Source: Gordonia polyisoprenivorans (lineage in GTDB: Bacteria > Actinomycetota > Actinomycetes > Mycobacteriales > Mycobacteriaceae). Taken from it: 64,000 nucleotides of DNA. How positions within the stretch are numbered: position 1 is the first letter of the stretch; every line of letters starts with the position of its first letter. The notes below the pieces were generated by a model, which searched no databases, was not told the origin of the DNA, and worked only from the letters and a program-made list of their open reading frames with translations. The stretch spans positions 4,774,001 to 4,838,000 of the forward strand of contig NZ_CP072203.1 in assembly GCF_017654315.1 (NCBI RefSeq). Direction: 5' to 3'. Both the position numbers and the translations under genes were made by a program. Below, piece by piece: positions 30,566 through 39,378 of the stretch.

Positions 30566-31660
30566 GTGTCCACCACCCAGCCTCCCCCGACCTCCGGCCG
30601 GACGAAGACGGCGGGTTCGTCCACGCCGAATCTGCGGCCCGTCTCCGACACCGAGGTCCGGATCGAATACCACACGATCCACGGCTATCGCCGCGCGTAC
30701 CGCATCGCCGGGAGCGGTCCGGCACTCCTGCTGATCCACGGCATCGGGGACAACTCCTCGACGTGGGACGAGGTCATCCCGATGCTCGCCCAGCACTACA
30801 CCGTCATTGCGCCCGACCTCCTCGGCCACGGCCGCTCGGACAAACCGCGCGCCGACTATTCGGTACCGGCATTCGCCAACGGGATGCGCGATCTGCTCGT
30901 CGTCCTCGGTGTCACGAAGGTGACCGTCGTCGGTCATTCCCTCGGCGGCGGCGTCGCCATGCAGTTCTGCTACCAGTTCCCCCGGTTCGTCGAGCGGTTG
31001 GTGTTGGTGGCCGCCGGCGGTGTGACGCGTGAGGTCAATCCGGCGTTGCGGCTGGTGACGCTCCCGGTGGTCAACGAGGTCCTGACGCTGCTGCGGGTAC
31101 CAGGAGTGATGCCCGCACTGCAAGGCGTGGCGAAGGCACTCGTCAGTCTTCCGCACCTTCCCGGTGTGCCGCAGGAGATCTCACCGCGCCGGGCGCTCAA
31201 CGACCATGAGGATCTGCTGCGCGTACTCGGCGATCTCGCCGATCCGCACGCGCAGGCGGCGTTCCTGCGCACCCTGCGCGCGGTGGTCGACTGGCGTGGT
31301 CAGGCGGTGACGATGCTCGATCGCTGCTATCTGACCGAGCGCCTGCCGGTGCTGTTCGTGTGGGGTGAGCTCGATACCGTCATCCCGTACGAGCATGCGC
31401 TGATCGGGCATTCGGCGATCCCACATTCGGAGTTGGCGACGTTCCCCGGCGCCGGTCACTTCCCTTTCCACGACGACCCCGAGCGTTTCGTGCAGGTGAT
31501 CACCAGCTTCCTCGAGCGCACCCAGCCGGTGGACTTCGATCCGCAGAACTGGCGGCAACTGATGTCCACCGGCGGTGCCCGGCCGCAGGAGTTCGTCGGC
31601 GACGAGGACACCGTCGAGGCGGTGCTCGATGCGATCGAGGACGAGCGCAGCGCAACCTGA
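30566..31660 (+). CDS. Alpha/beta hydrolase (Rv2715-like)
   Basis: 364 residues with an alpha/beta hydrolase fold: oxyanion LLLIHGIGDNSSTWDEV, nucleophile elbow VVGHSLGGGVAM near residue 125, acidic residue in VWGELDTVIPYEH, and histidine in FPGAGHFPFHDDP. The catalytic triad is complete, so an active esterase, lipase or C-C hydrolase is expected. The extended N-terminus (Ser/Thr/Pro, about 30 residues) and the C-terminal extension after VITSFLERTQP are as in the mycobacterial Rv2715 group. Substrate unknown. GTG 30566 has TAGGAG upstream. Confidence 0.88.
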   Translation: MSTTQPPPTSGRTKTAGSSTPNLRPVSDTEVRIEYHTIHGYRRAYRIAGSGPALLLIHGIGDNSSTWDEVIPMLAQHYTVIAPDLLGHGRSDKPRADYSVPAFANGMRDLLVVLGVTKVTVVGHSLGGGVAMQFCYQFPRFVERLVLVAAGGVTREVNPALRLVTLPVVNEVLTLLRVPGVMPALQGVAKALVSLPHLPGVPQEISPRRALNDHEDLLRVLGDLADPHAQAAFLRTLRAVVDWRGQAVTMLDRCYLTERLPVLFVWGELDTVIPYEHALIGHSAIPHSELATFPGAGHFPFHDDPERFVQVITSFLERTQPVDFDPQNWRQLMSTGGARPQEFVGDEDTVEAVLDAIEDERSAT

Positions 31661-31757
31661 CGTGCGAGCCGGGACGACGTGCGAGCGGGACGAGGTGTCG
31701 GTCGGGTGAGCTACGCTCGCCTCCCCAGACGCCCACACCCGTGAGAGCATGATCGGC

Positions 31758-32297
31758 ATGAGCTATCAGCAGTATCCGGGCAACAGCGGTCAGGGTCAGC
31801 AGCCATATGGCACAGGCCAGCCGGGCTATGGATCCCAGCCGGGTTATGGGTCCCAGCCGGGTTATGGGTCCCAGCCGTACGGCGCAGTGCCCGGCCAGTC
31901 CCCGTATCCCACCTACGGTGGGGTGCCCGGATACGGCGACTTCAACGTCGACCCGGCGACCGGCGAACCGTTGTCGGACAAGAGCAAGCTGACCGCGGGC
32001 CTCTTGCAACTGTTCCTCGGGGGCTTCGCCGCCGGTCGTTTCTACATCGGCGACATGAAGATCGCCGTGATCCAGTTGTGCGGCAACATCGGCGGATGGC
32101 TGCTGATGGTCATCGGCGTCGTGATCGCCGGCATCGCGGCGGGCGGCAACTCCGGTGGCGGTGCGGCTTTCGGCGTCATTCTCTTGATCGTCGGCTGGCT
32201 GGTGATCGCCGGCGTCGGCATCTGGGTCCTCGTCGACGCCATCATGATGTTCGTCGGCAGCGTCCGCGATCCCCAGGGACGCAAGCTCCGCAGCTGA
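31758..32297 (+). CDS. TM2-domain membrane protein with Gly-Tyr-Gly repeats
   Basis: 179 residues. The N-terminal 60 are Gln/Gly/Tyr/Pro-rich with three hexapeptide repeats of GYGSQP. The TM2 domain (about 75-160) opens LTAGLLQLFLGGFAAGRFYIGD, with the charged turn after the first helix, and continues with further helices. TM2 proteins are small membrane proteins of unclear role. An alternative ATG at 31749 would add three residues. Convergent with qsuB, 26 bp apart. Confidence 0.85.
   Translation: MSYQQYPGNSGQGQQPYGTGQPGYGSQPGYGSQPGYGSQPYGAVPGQSPYPTYGGVPGYGDFNVDPATGEPLSDKSKLTAGLLQLFLGGFAAGRFYIGDMKIAVIQLCGNIGGWLLMVIGVVIAGIAAGGNSGGGAAFGVILLIVGWLVIAGVGIWVLVDAIMMFVGSVRDPQGRKLRS
31818..31877 (+). 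repeat. 18-bp tandem repeats in TM2 gene
   Basis: Three consecutive 18-bp units CAGCCGGGYTATGGRTCC plus a partial fourth. In frame, they encode QPGYGS repeats; units two and three are identical, so copy number may vary by slippage. Confidence 0.9.
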
Positions 32298-32323
32298 GCA
32301 CCCGGCCCGTCCCCCGCGCCCGG

Positions 32324-34297
32324 TCAGGCGTCGAAGGCGAGCGCGGCGGCCACCCGCACCGGCGAGTTGACCTCCCCGTACCCCCGGTATCCCCCGCGTC
32401 GGCAGACTACCTCGAAGAACAGATCGTCGGCGATGGTCGGGGTGAAGAAGTGGAAGAACTCGCCTCCGGTTTCGTCGGCGTCGTAGAGGATGTCGTAGCG
32501 GCGAAGCGCGTCGATCCGATCGGCGCCGAGATCGAAGCGCGCTCGCAGGTCGTCGTAGTAGTTCTCCGGGATCGGCAATGTGATGAGGCCGCGGGAGCGG
32601 CACGCGCGGGCGGTGGCGATGATGTCGGCGCAGGCGAATGCCGCATGGGTCAGTCCGCCGCGCCGTCGCAGCGGGCCGCGTCCGTCGAGTCGCGAGGGCA
32701 CCAGGGAGGCGACGAGACGGATCGGCTCACCACTCTCGGTTGCCGATGTCAGTGCCTGCGATCGCATCGTCCCGACTGCATCGGGTACGTCGAGCCCGCC
32801 CTCGACCGTCATGCCAAACACCGAGCGCAGCAACAACATTGCCGCCTCCCAGTCGGCGGGACTCATGCCGATACCGATGTGGTCGACCCCGGTGTAGAGC
32901 GAGGTGACCGCGGCGGGCTCGCGCGGCACCAGATCGAAATGTCGCTGCCAGGTGCCCGCCGACAGCGCGGGCCGCAGGTCGACGGCGAGGGTATCGGTGA
33001 CGTCGAGTCGCACGACCTCCCCGGCGCCCTCGTGCTTCGACGACGGCCCGGGTGCCGCGATCGGTGCGACCGGCACGTCGAACTCTGCGGCTCGTGCCGC
33101 CCACGCCCGCGGATCGGCACTGCGCAAACCGATTTGCGCGATGGTCGGCATGTCGGCCGGCGCACCCGGCGACGTCCAGACGGTGCCGACGGTCGGATCG
33201 ACGACGACGGCCAGCTCGGCATCGCGGTAGAGCTGCAGGCCGGTGGAGCTGTCGACTCCATTCAGATCGAAGCCGATGGCGCCGAGGACCTCACCGAGCT
33301 GCGGCGCCGAGGTCGGCCCGGCCGCGACCCGGATCGACACGACGCCGCCGGTGACGGGCCGTTGTGTCTCGCCCTCCGGGTCTTCTTGCGGTGCAGTACC
33401 TTCGGATGATCCGGGGCGGCCGGCATCGACGAGCTCCGCGAGGTATCGCAGCGAGCGGTGCGCATCGCGAGCGGTACGTACCGGGTCTGCGTGACGGAAG
33501 ACGTCGCTGAACACCTCCAACGACCATGGGCCCCGATAGCCCGCCGCGACGACATGCTCGGTGAACGATGCGAGATCGAAGTTGCCCTGACCCGGCAGGC
33601 ACCGATGATGTCGACTCCACTGCAGCAGATCCATCGCCATCCGCGGGGCATCGGCGAGTTGGAGGAAGAAGATCGAGTCGGCGGGCAGGTCGGCAATTCC
33701 GGACGGATCGTCGCCGCGCGACAGGATGTGGAAGCTGTCCAGGCAGGTACCGAGTGCCGGATCATCCACGGCGGCAACGATGGCGGCCGCGTGTCGATAG
33801 TCGTTGACGTGATGCCCCCAGGCGAGCGCCTCGAAGGCCAGGCGCTTGCCACGCGTGCCGGCGAGGCGCGCCGCGGTCGCGAGCTGCTCGGCCAGCAGTC
33901 CGTCATCACACGCCGCGGACGCCAACGGCGACGAACACACCAGCAGCAGGTCGCAACCCAGGTCGTCCATCACGTCGAACTTGCGCTCGAGGCGAATGAG
34001 ATTGCGCCGGAAGCGGTCCGGGTCGCGGGAGTCGAGATCGCGGAACGGCTGATAGAGGTCGATGGTCAGTCCGAGATCGGCCGTGGCGCGCGCCAACTCG
34101 GCGGGCCGGCCCGGGGCCGCTATCAGATCGGGTTCGAAGATCTCCACCCCGTCGAAGCCGGCGCGGGCAATGGCCTGGAGTTTGTCGCCCAGAGTTCCCG
34201 ACAGGCACACCGTCGCGATCGACGTTCGGGCGTCGAGCGGCAGTGCCGATCCAGGCGCGTCGTCCACAGCGGTCTGCACGGTGCGGGTCTGCGACAT
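32324..34297 (-). CDS. qsuB: 3-dehydroshikimate dehydratase with HPPD-like C-terminal domain
   Basis: 657 residues. The N-terminal half (about 15-290) is a xylose-isomerase-like TIM barrel (SIATVCLSGTLGDKLQAIARAG, VEIFEPDL, SLEVFSDVFR) that dehydrates 3-dehydroshikimate to protocatechuate. The C-terminal half (about 330-650) resembles 4-hydroxyphenylpyruvate dioxygenase, with metal ligand candidates in VDHIGIG, LTHAAFACADI and GEFFHFFTP. QsuB of Corynebacterium has this fusion. AGGAGG about 7 nt before ATG 34297 fixes the start. Divergent from the transporter across a region with operator candidates; product feeds the beta-ketoadipate pathway. Confidence 0.92.
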   Translation of the reverse strand: MSQTRTVQTAVDDAPGSALPLDARTSIATVCLSGTLGDKLQAIARAGFDGVEIFEPDLIAAPGRPAELARATADLGLTIDLYQPFRDLDSRDPDRFRRNLIRLERKFDVMDDLGCDLLLVCSSPLASAACDDGLLAEQLATAARLAGTRGKRLAFEALAWGHHVNDYRHAAAIVAAVDDPALGTCLDSFHILSRGDDPSGIADLPADSIFFLQLADAPRMAMDLLQWSRHHRCLPGQGNFDLASFTEHVVAAGYRGPWSLEVFSDVFRHADPVRTARDAHRSLRYLAELVDAGRPGSSEGTAPQEDPEGETQRPVTGGVVSIRVAAGPTSAPQLGEVLGAIGFDLNGVDSSTGLQLYRDAELAVVVDPTVGTVWTSPGAPADMPTIAQIGLRSADPRAWAARAAEFDVPVAPIAAPGPSSKHEGAGEVVRLDVTDTLAVDLRPALSAGTWQRHFDLVPREPAAVTSLYTGVDHIGIGMSPADWEAAMLLLRSVFGMTVEGGLDVPDAVGTMRSQALTSATESGEPIRLVASLVPSRLDGRGPLRRRGGLTHAAFACADIIATARACRSRGLITLPIPENYYDDLRARFDLGADRIDALRRYDILYDADETGGEFFHFFTPTIADDLFFEVVCRRGGYRGYGEVNSPVRVAAALAFDA

Positions 34298-34333
34298 GGG
34301 ATGGCCTCCTGTGATCCGGGACACGGTGAGTGA

Positions 34334-34353
34334 AATGTACCAGACGGTTCATT
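34334..34353. promoter_or_regulatory. TetR-type operator candidate, qsuB side
   Basis: AATGTACCAGACGGTTCATT is a near-perfect palindrome (arms AATGTACC and GGTTCATT, one mismatch, AGAC centre). It lies 37 bp upstream of qsuB, within its promoter. A related sequence stands on the qsuA side. Confidence 0.6.
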
Positions 34354-34420
34354 ACGTTCGCCCCGAACTCGACTGTGAAGGAATATGTACAGCGCCCCCA
34401 CCTGCATCTATTGGGATATT

Positions 34421-34440
34421 TATGAACGATCTGGTTAGTT
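34421..34440. promoter_or_regulatory. TetR-type operator candidate, qsuA side
   Basis: Read on the minus strand, AACTAACCAGATCGTTCATA matches the qsuB-side site at 14 of 20 positions, including ACCAGA and GTTCAT. It is about 80 bp upstream of the transporter gene. Two sites would let one repressor control both divergent transcripts. Confidence 0.5.
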
Positions 34441-34521
34441 GTCTTGACCGAGACGAAGGTCCTTTGTATCGTCAGTCACACGCCCAACACTCTGTGTTGG
34501 CGAGCACAACTTGGAGGACCG

Positions 34522-35886
34522 ATGACCGCACCCACTTCCGATCTGCCGGCAGCCCAGCCGCGCAAGGCCGCGTTGGCCAGCTTCATGGGCAGCCTGGTGG
34601 AGTACTACGACTTCTTCATCTTCGGCACCGCCTCGGCGCTGGTGTTCAACAAGATCTTCTTCCCCGACATCAGCCCGACGGCAGGGACGCTGGCCAGCTT
34701 CGCCACGTTCGGCGTCGCCTACATCGCCCGCCCGGTCGGCGCGGTGGTCCTCGGCCACTTCGGTGACCGCATCGGCCGTCAGCGGGTCCTGGTGTTCACC
34801 CTCATCCTGATGGGCCTGGCCACCTTCGCGATCGGATGTCTGCCCGACTACCACTCGATCGGCATGGCCGCACCGGTCGCACTCGTCGTTCTTCGCCTGC
34901 TGCAAGGACTTTCAGCGGCAGGCGAGCAGTCCGGCGCGAGTTCACTCACGGTTGAACACGCCGATCAGGGCAAGCGCGCCTTCTACGCCAGCTGGACGCT
35001 CAACGGCACCCAGGCCGGGCTGCTGGTCGGCACCCTCGCCTTCATCCCCGTCGCCGCGCTGCCCGAGGACGCCCTGCTCAGTTGGGGCTGGCGCGTTCCG
35101 TTCTGGTTCAGCGCCGTGGTCATGTTCGTCGCCTACCTGATCCGCCGCACCATGCCCGAGACCCCCGTCTTCGAGAAGATCAAGGACTCGACCGAGGGCG
35201 TCTCCGACATCCCGCTGCTGGTGCTGCTGCGCTTCCACTGGCGGGCCCTGGTCCGTGTGATCGCCTGCTCGACGATCTCGGTCATGAGCACCCTGTTCTC
35301 GACCTTCGCCCTCAAATACGCCACCACCGACTTCGCCGTCTCGAAGAGTTCGATGTTGCTCGTCAGCGTCATCGCCAACCTCGTCATGCTGCTCAGCCAG
35401 CCGCTGTGGGGCCTGGCCGCCGACCGCATCGGGCGCAAGCCGATCTTCATCGGCGGAGCGCTGGGCTGCGCCGTGCTGGCATTCCCTTACCTGTTGATCA
35501 TCACCACCGGCTCCTTCTGGGCGATCCTCGTGGCCACCCTGATCATCCAGACCGTCGTCTACGCCGCCGCCAACGCCGTCTGGCCGTCGTTCTACTCCGA
35601 GATGTTCCCGGCCAAGGTCCGGTACTCGGGCGTGGCCATCGGCACCCAGATCGGCTTCATGGCCAGCGGTTTCCTGCCCCTGATCGCCGCCGCGATCCTC
35701 GGCGAGGGCCGGATGGGTTGGGTCCCGGTCGTCGTGGTCGTCGCCGCTTTCGCCGTGGTTGCCGCACTCGCTGCCGCCACCGCGGTCGAGACGCACAAGA
35801 CCGACACGATGCGACTCGGGGAGGAACCCGTCAAAGGAGCCGACACCATGACCGCGTCGGCACCAGCCTCGCCGTCGATGGCCTGA
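34522..35886 (+). CDS. qsuA: MFS (MHS) quinate/shikimate-type transporter
   Basis: 454 residues with about twelve membrane helices. MHS-family signature elements include FMGSLVEYYDFFIFGTASALVF at the first helix, GHFGDRIGRQRVLVFTL in loop 2-3, and LLQGLSAAGEQSGASS in helix 4. This is the ShiA/ProP branch of proton symporters. Its position between qsuB and qsuD points to uptake of quinate or shikimate. GGAGGA at 34513 fixes ATG 34522. The C-terminus after helix 12 is a short polar tail. qsuD follows 62 bp later. Confidence 0.88.
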   Translation: MTAPTSDLPAAQPRKAALASFMGSLVEYYDFFIFGTASALVFNKIFFPDISPTAGTLASFATFGVAYIARPVGAVVLGHFGDRIGRQRVLVFTLILMGLATFAIGCLPDYHSIGMAAPVALVVLRLLQGLSAAGEQSGASSLTVEHADQGKRAFYASWTLNGTQAGLLVGTLAFIPVAALPEDALLSWGWRVPFWFSAVVMFVAYLIRRTMPETPVFEKIKDSTEGVSDIPLLVLLRFHWRALVRVIACSTISVMSTLFSTFALKYATTDFAVSKSSMLLVSVIANLVMLLSQPLWGLAADRIGRKPIFIGGALGCAVLAFPYLLIITTGSFWAILVATLIIQTVVYAAANAVWPSFYSEMFPAKVRYSGVAIGTQIGFMASGFLPLIAAAILGEGRMGWVPVVVVVAAFAVVAALAAATAVETHKTDTMRLGEEPVKGADTMTASAPASPSMA

Positions 35887-35948
35887 CACCGCTCGCCCAC
35901 ACCCGGCTCCGGGACGATTCCCCGGCCCGATCATCAAAGGACACACCA

Positions 35949-36887
35949 ATGTTCGACATCGAATTCGCCACCGCAGCCCGCCGCGCATCCGGCGGTGCCG
36001 TGGTCGCCGCCCTGATCGGGCAGGGGATCTCCCGGTCGCTCACGCCCGCCATGCACGAGCGCGAGGCCGCCCACCACGGACTGGACTACACCTATCTGAC
36101 CCTCGACGTCCCGGCGTCGGCCGCGGCCACCGTCGACCTCGCGGCGCTGCTGGCCCGCGCCGCCGACGCCGGGCTCGTCGGGCTCAACGTCACACATCCG
36201 TTCAAGCAACGGATACTGGCCCATCTCGACGATCTCTCGCCCGACGCAGCCCGTCTCGGTGCGGTCAACACCGTCGTCTTCGACGGCGGCCGCGCAATCG
36301 GGCACAACACCGACTGGTCGGGCTTCGCGCGCAGCTTCGACCGAGGCCTCGGCGCCAGTCTCGGCGCCGCGGCCGCACCCCGGGAGTCGGTGGTGCAGAT
36401 CGGCGCAGGCGGAGCAGGCGCTGCCGTCGCCTATGCCGTACTCACCACCGGGGTCGCCCACTTCCACCTCGTCGACACCGACACCACTCGGGCCGCCGGA
36501 CTCGCCGCCACCGTGCGCGCCATGTTCGACGCCGAGATCACCTCCGGTGGAGTCGATTCCGTTGCCACCACACTGGCCGACGCGGATGGCCTGGTGCACG
36601 CCACCCCGATCGGGATGGCCCATCACCCCGGTACGGCGGTGGACCCGGCGCTGCTGCGCGCCGACCTCTGGGTCGCCGACGTCGTCTACCGTCCGGCCAT
36701 CACCGAGCTGATCGCGGCGGCCCGTGCGGTCGGTGCGCGCACCCTGCCGGGCGACGGGATGGCGGTCGGGCAGGCCGTCGACGCGCTGCGGCTGTTCACC
36801 GGCATCGAGCCGGACGCGGACCGGATGGCCGCCCACATCGCCGAACTCATTGCCGCCGAGGACCTCGCCGAGCGCCGGACCGCCTGA
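35949..36887 (+). CDS. qsuD: Shikimate/quinate dehydrogenase
   Basis: 312 residues of the AroE family. The N-terminal substrate domain has GQGISRSLTPAMHEREA, GLNVTHPFKQRILAHLDD (catalytic lysine) and GHNTDWSGF (catalytic aspartate). The NAD(P) loop is GAGGAGAAVAYA near residue 155. It oxidises quinate and/or shikimate to the 3-dehydro acids, which QsuB then dehydrates. The context favours a catabolic QsuD rather than biosynthetic AroE. AAAGGA before ATG 35949 supports the start. A 21-bp-period repeat array begins 20 bp after the stop. Confidence 0.9.
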   Translation: MFDIEFATAARRASGGAVVAALIGQGISRSLTPAMHEREAAHHGLDYTYLTLDVPASAAATVDLAALLARAADAGLVGLNVTHPFKQRILAHLDDLSPDAARLGAVNTVVFDGGRAIGHNTDWSGFARSFDRGLGASLGAAAAPRESVVQIGAGGAGAAVAYAVLTTGVAHFHLVDTDTTRAAGLAATVRAMFDAEITSGGVDSVATTLADADGLVHATPIGMAHHPGTAVDPALLRADLWVADVVYRPAITELIAAARAVGARTLPGDGMAVGQAVDALRLFTGIEPDADRMAAHIAELIAAEDLAERRTA

Positions 36888-36903
36888 GGACGCCCCTCAT
36901 CTC

Positions 36904-37098
36904 GCCGACAGCGCTCTGATACTCGCCGACAGCGCCCTCCTTAACGCCGACAGCGCTCAGCTCAGTCCCGACAGCGCTCGATGAGGCGCTGTCGGCGTCG
37001 TGGCGGGCGCTGTCGACGTTGTGACGGGCGCTGTCGACGTTGTGACGGGCGCTGTCGGCGTCGTGACGGGCGCCGTCGGCGCTGGGGAGAGCGCCGCC
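36904..37098. repeat. 21-bp-period GACAGCGC array with central inversion
   Basis: The core GACAGCGC begins at 36907, 36928, 36949 and 36970, exactly 21 bp apart. From 36986 the reverse complement GCGCTGTC takes over at 36986, 37007, 37028, 37049, and as variants at 37070 and 37091, again every 21 bp. The 13-bp flanks between cores are less conserved, though two reverse units are identical. The array fills most of the gap between qsuD and tetR. A second array with the same core and period lies near 59.5 kb. Confidence 0.9.
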
Positions 37099-37107
37099 GA
37101 CGCAGTG

Positions 37108-37127
37108 AACGAACGATAGAGTTCATG
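37108..37127. promoter_or_regulatory. TetR-type operator candidate over the tetR start
   Basis: AACGAACGATAGAGTTCATG contains the inverted pair GAAC/GTTC and shares 13 of 20 positions with the site upstream of qsuB. It ends 2 bp before the tetR start codon, where binding would give autoregulation. Confidence 0.45.
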
Positions 37128-37129
37128 AG

Positions 37130-37777
37130 GTGACCGATCCCGCACCCCGACGCCGCGACAGCGAACGCACCAAGGCCGATATCGTGAAGGTCGCGACGAA
37201 GGAGTTCGCCGACAAGGGTTTTGCGGGTGCGCGGGTCGATGAGATCGCCGCCAAGACCCACACCACCAAGCGGATGCTCTACTACTACTACGGCGACAAG
37301 GACGGTCTGTACCAGGCCGTTCTCGAGGCGTCCTACGGACGTATCCGGCGCCTCGAGCAGAGGGTCACCCACATCGCCGACGACCCGGTTGCCGCGTTGC
37401 GCCACGTCGCCGAGATCACCTTCGACCACCACGACCGCAATCCCGACTTCATCCGGATCGTCGCGGGCGAGAACATCCTGCGGGCGGCGCATCTCAAGCA
37501 TGCGGCAGGCGTTGGGCGCCTGGGCAATCCGGCGCTCGACGTGCTGACCCGGATCCTCGAGTCCGGCCGCGAGAAGGGGGTGTTCCGCAACGACGTCGAT
37601 GCCCTCGACGTCCATCTCGCGATCAGCAGTTTCTGCTTCTTCCGGGTGGCCAACCGGTTCTCGTGGAAGACCCTGTTCGACCGCGATCTCGCCGCGACCG
37701 ATCAGCGCGTCCATCAACGACGCATGATCGGCGACATGATCGTCGCCTATCTCACCGACACGTCCACGCCGGACTGA
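37130..37777 (+). CDS. TetR-family regulator of the qsu locus
   Basis: 215 residues. The N-terminal helix-turn-helix (about 15-60) reads KADIVKVATKEFADKGF then VDEIAAKTHTTKRMLYYYYGDKDGLY, with the recognition helix around TKRMLYYYY. The all-alpha ligand domain follows (about 70-205). Position and related palindromes upstream of qsuB, qsuA and itself suggest it represses quinate/shikimate genes and responds to a pathway acid; this is inferred. Corynebacterium uses a different regulator for its qsu genes. GTG 37130 is the chosen start; the ribosome site is weak, and the gene may be leaderless or repressed through the overlapping palindrome. Confidence 0.85.
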   Translation: MTDPAPRRRDSERTKADIVKVATKEFADKGFAGARVDEIAAKTHTTKRMLYYYYGDKDGLYQAVLEASYGRIRRLEQRVTHIADDPVAALRHVAEITFDHHDRNPDFIRIVAGENILRAAHLKHAAGVGRLGNPALDVLTRILESGREKGVFRNDVDALDVHLAISSFCFFRVANRFSWKTLFDRDLAATDQRVHQRRMIGDMIVAYLTDTSTPD

Positions 37778-37783
37778 ACGACC

Positions 37784-38677
37784 TCATCCCCCACAGCATC
37801 CGCCGACGCCCGGCGGCACCGCATCGCGCACATCACGCGTGACGGCGTTGCGCGCGGACAACTCGTCGGCGGCCGGATAGTCGACACCCACCAGGCTCAG
37901 GCCGCGCGCCTGCGCCACCGGGACCTGGCTGCTGCGCTCACGCTGCGCCAACAACCCACGGCACCACTCGACATCACGACGTCCGTCGCCGACGCAGGCG
38001 ACCGCACCGACGAGCGAACGCACCATCGACCAGCAGAACGCATCCGCGCTCACCTCGCCGATCAGCACCCCCTCGTCGTCACGACGCCACGCGAAACGTT
38101 GGAGATCGCGGACCGTGGTGGCGCCGTCCCGACGACGGCAGAACGCCGCAAAATCGTTGAGCCCCAACAGCGTCGAGGACGCCGCGTTCATCGCCTCGAC
38201 GTCGAGGGTCCGACGCCAGGTCGCCGTGGTCCGCGCCCGGGTGGGTTCGGCGCCGAAGACCGCATCGGCGAGGCGGTACCGGTAGTGGCGACGCAGCGCC
38301 GAGAAGCGGGCGTCGAAGTGTTCGCTCACCGGGGTGACGGCCTTGACGCGCACATCGTCGGGCAGCATCTTGGCCAGCCGACCGACGAGCAGCGCAGGAC
38401 CGCCGGCCAGACTGCGCGTGGCCAGCGCCGAGGCCGGGATATCGGCGTGACAGACCTGACCGGTCGCGTGAACGCCCGCGTCGGTGCGTCCGGCGACGGT
38501 CAGGCGGATCGGCACGCGCAGCACCGTGGCGAGGGTGTCCTCGAGTACCCCGCACACGCTGCGCTGCCCGACCTGCCGTGCCCAGCCGGCGAAATCGGTT
38601 CCGTCATAACCGATGTCGAAGCGCAGACGAACGAACCCGCCGTCCCCGGAATCGGTGGCGGCGGGTTCGTGCGGCAC
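37784..38677 (-). CDS. truA: tRNA pseudouridine synthase A
   Basis: 297 residues; converts uridines 38-40 in tRNA anticodon stems to pseudouridine. The catalytic aspartate is D66 in [32 protein letters not shown] opens the fold, and the RNA-binding HYRYRLAD segment lies near residue 130. GTG 38677 starts 8 bp after the rplQ stop, so it is co-transcribed with the alpha operon as in mycobacteria. Its stop faces that of tetR 6 bp away. Confidence 0.96.
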   Translation of the reverse strand: MPHEPAATDSGDGGFVRLRFDIGYDGTDFAGWARQVGQRSVCGVLEDTLATVLRVPIRLTVAGRTDAGVHATGQVCHADIPASALATRSLAGGPALLVGRLAKMLPDDVRVKAVTPVSEHFDARFSALRRHYRYRLADAVFGAEPTRARTTATWRRTLDVEAMNAASSTLLGLNDFAAFCRRRDGATTVRDLQRFAWRRDDEGVLIGEVSADAFCWSMVRSLVGAVACVGDGRRDVEWCRGLLAQRERSSQVPVAQARGLSLVGVDYPAADELSARNAVTRDVRDAVPPGVGGCCGG

Positions 38678-38685
38678 TGTCGGGC

Positions 38686-39315
38686 TCAGTCGTCCGACTT
38701 CTTCTCGGTCGAGCTGTCGACGTCGGCACCCTGCTCGTCGGCCTCGACGGCGGTCGCGGCGGTCGACTCGTCGTCGACGGCCTCGGCCACAGCCTCGGCG
38801 TTGGCCTTCGCGGCGTCGTCGGCGTCGGCCTGCACGGCCTCGACGACGTTGTCGCCCGCAGGCTCGGCAACCGCGGCCTCGGTCTCGTCGAGCTTGGCCT
38901 CGGCGGCCTTGCGGGACGCGGCGACGCGGGTGGCGCGATCGGCCTCGCTGGACGCGGTCGACCCGGTGACGAGTTCGATCACGGCCATCGGGGCATTGTC
39001 GCCCTTGCGCGGCAGCGTCTTGATGATGCGGGTGTAGCCGCCGTTGCGATCGGCAAAGCTCGGGCCGATCTCTTCGAACAGGACATGCACGATGTCCTTG
39101 TCGCGGATCACCTTGAGCACCTCACGCCGGTTGGCCAGCTTGCCGGCCTTGGCGTGGGTGATCAGCTTCTCCGCGTACGGCCGCAGGCGCTTGGCCTTGG
39201 CCTCGGTGGTGGTGATGCGGCCGTGCTCGAAGAGCGAGGTGGCGAGGTTCGCCAGGATCGCCTTCTGGTGGCTCGCCGACCCGCCGAGGCGGGCACCCTT
39301 GGTGGGCTTGGGCAT
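38686..39315 (-). CDS. rplQ: 50S ribosomal protein bL17 with long acidic tail
   Basis: 209 residues. The first 118 are a standard bL17 ([67 protein letters not shown]). The remaining 90 form an Ala/Glu/Asp-rich acidic tail ending STEKKSDD. Such tails occur in actinobacteria and are absent from E. coli L17; their role is unknown. It follows rpoA in the alpha operon. Confidence 0.97.
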   Translation of the reverse strand: MPKPTKGARLGGSASHQKAILANLATSLFEHGRITTTEAKAKRLRPYAEKLITHAKAGKLANRREVLKVIRDKDIVHVLFEEIGPSFADRNGGYTRIIKTLPRKGDNAPMAVIELVTGSTASSEADRATRVAASRKAAEAKLDETEAAVAEPAGDNVVEAVQADADDAAKANAEAVAEAVDDESTAATAVEADEQGADVDSSTEKKSDD

Positions 39316-39378
39316 TGTCTTCTCCTAGACGGACTCCCCCATCGCTGAATGGGGGAAATCAGGGTTGGCGTGCAGCGG

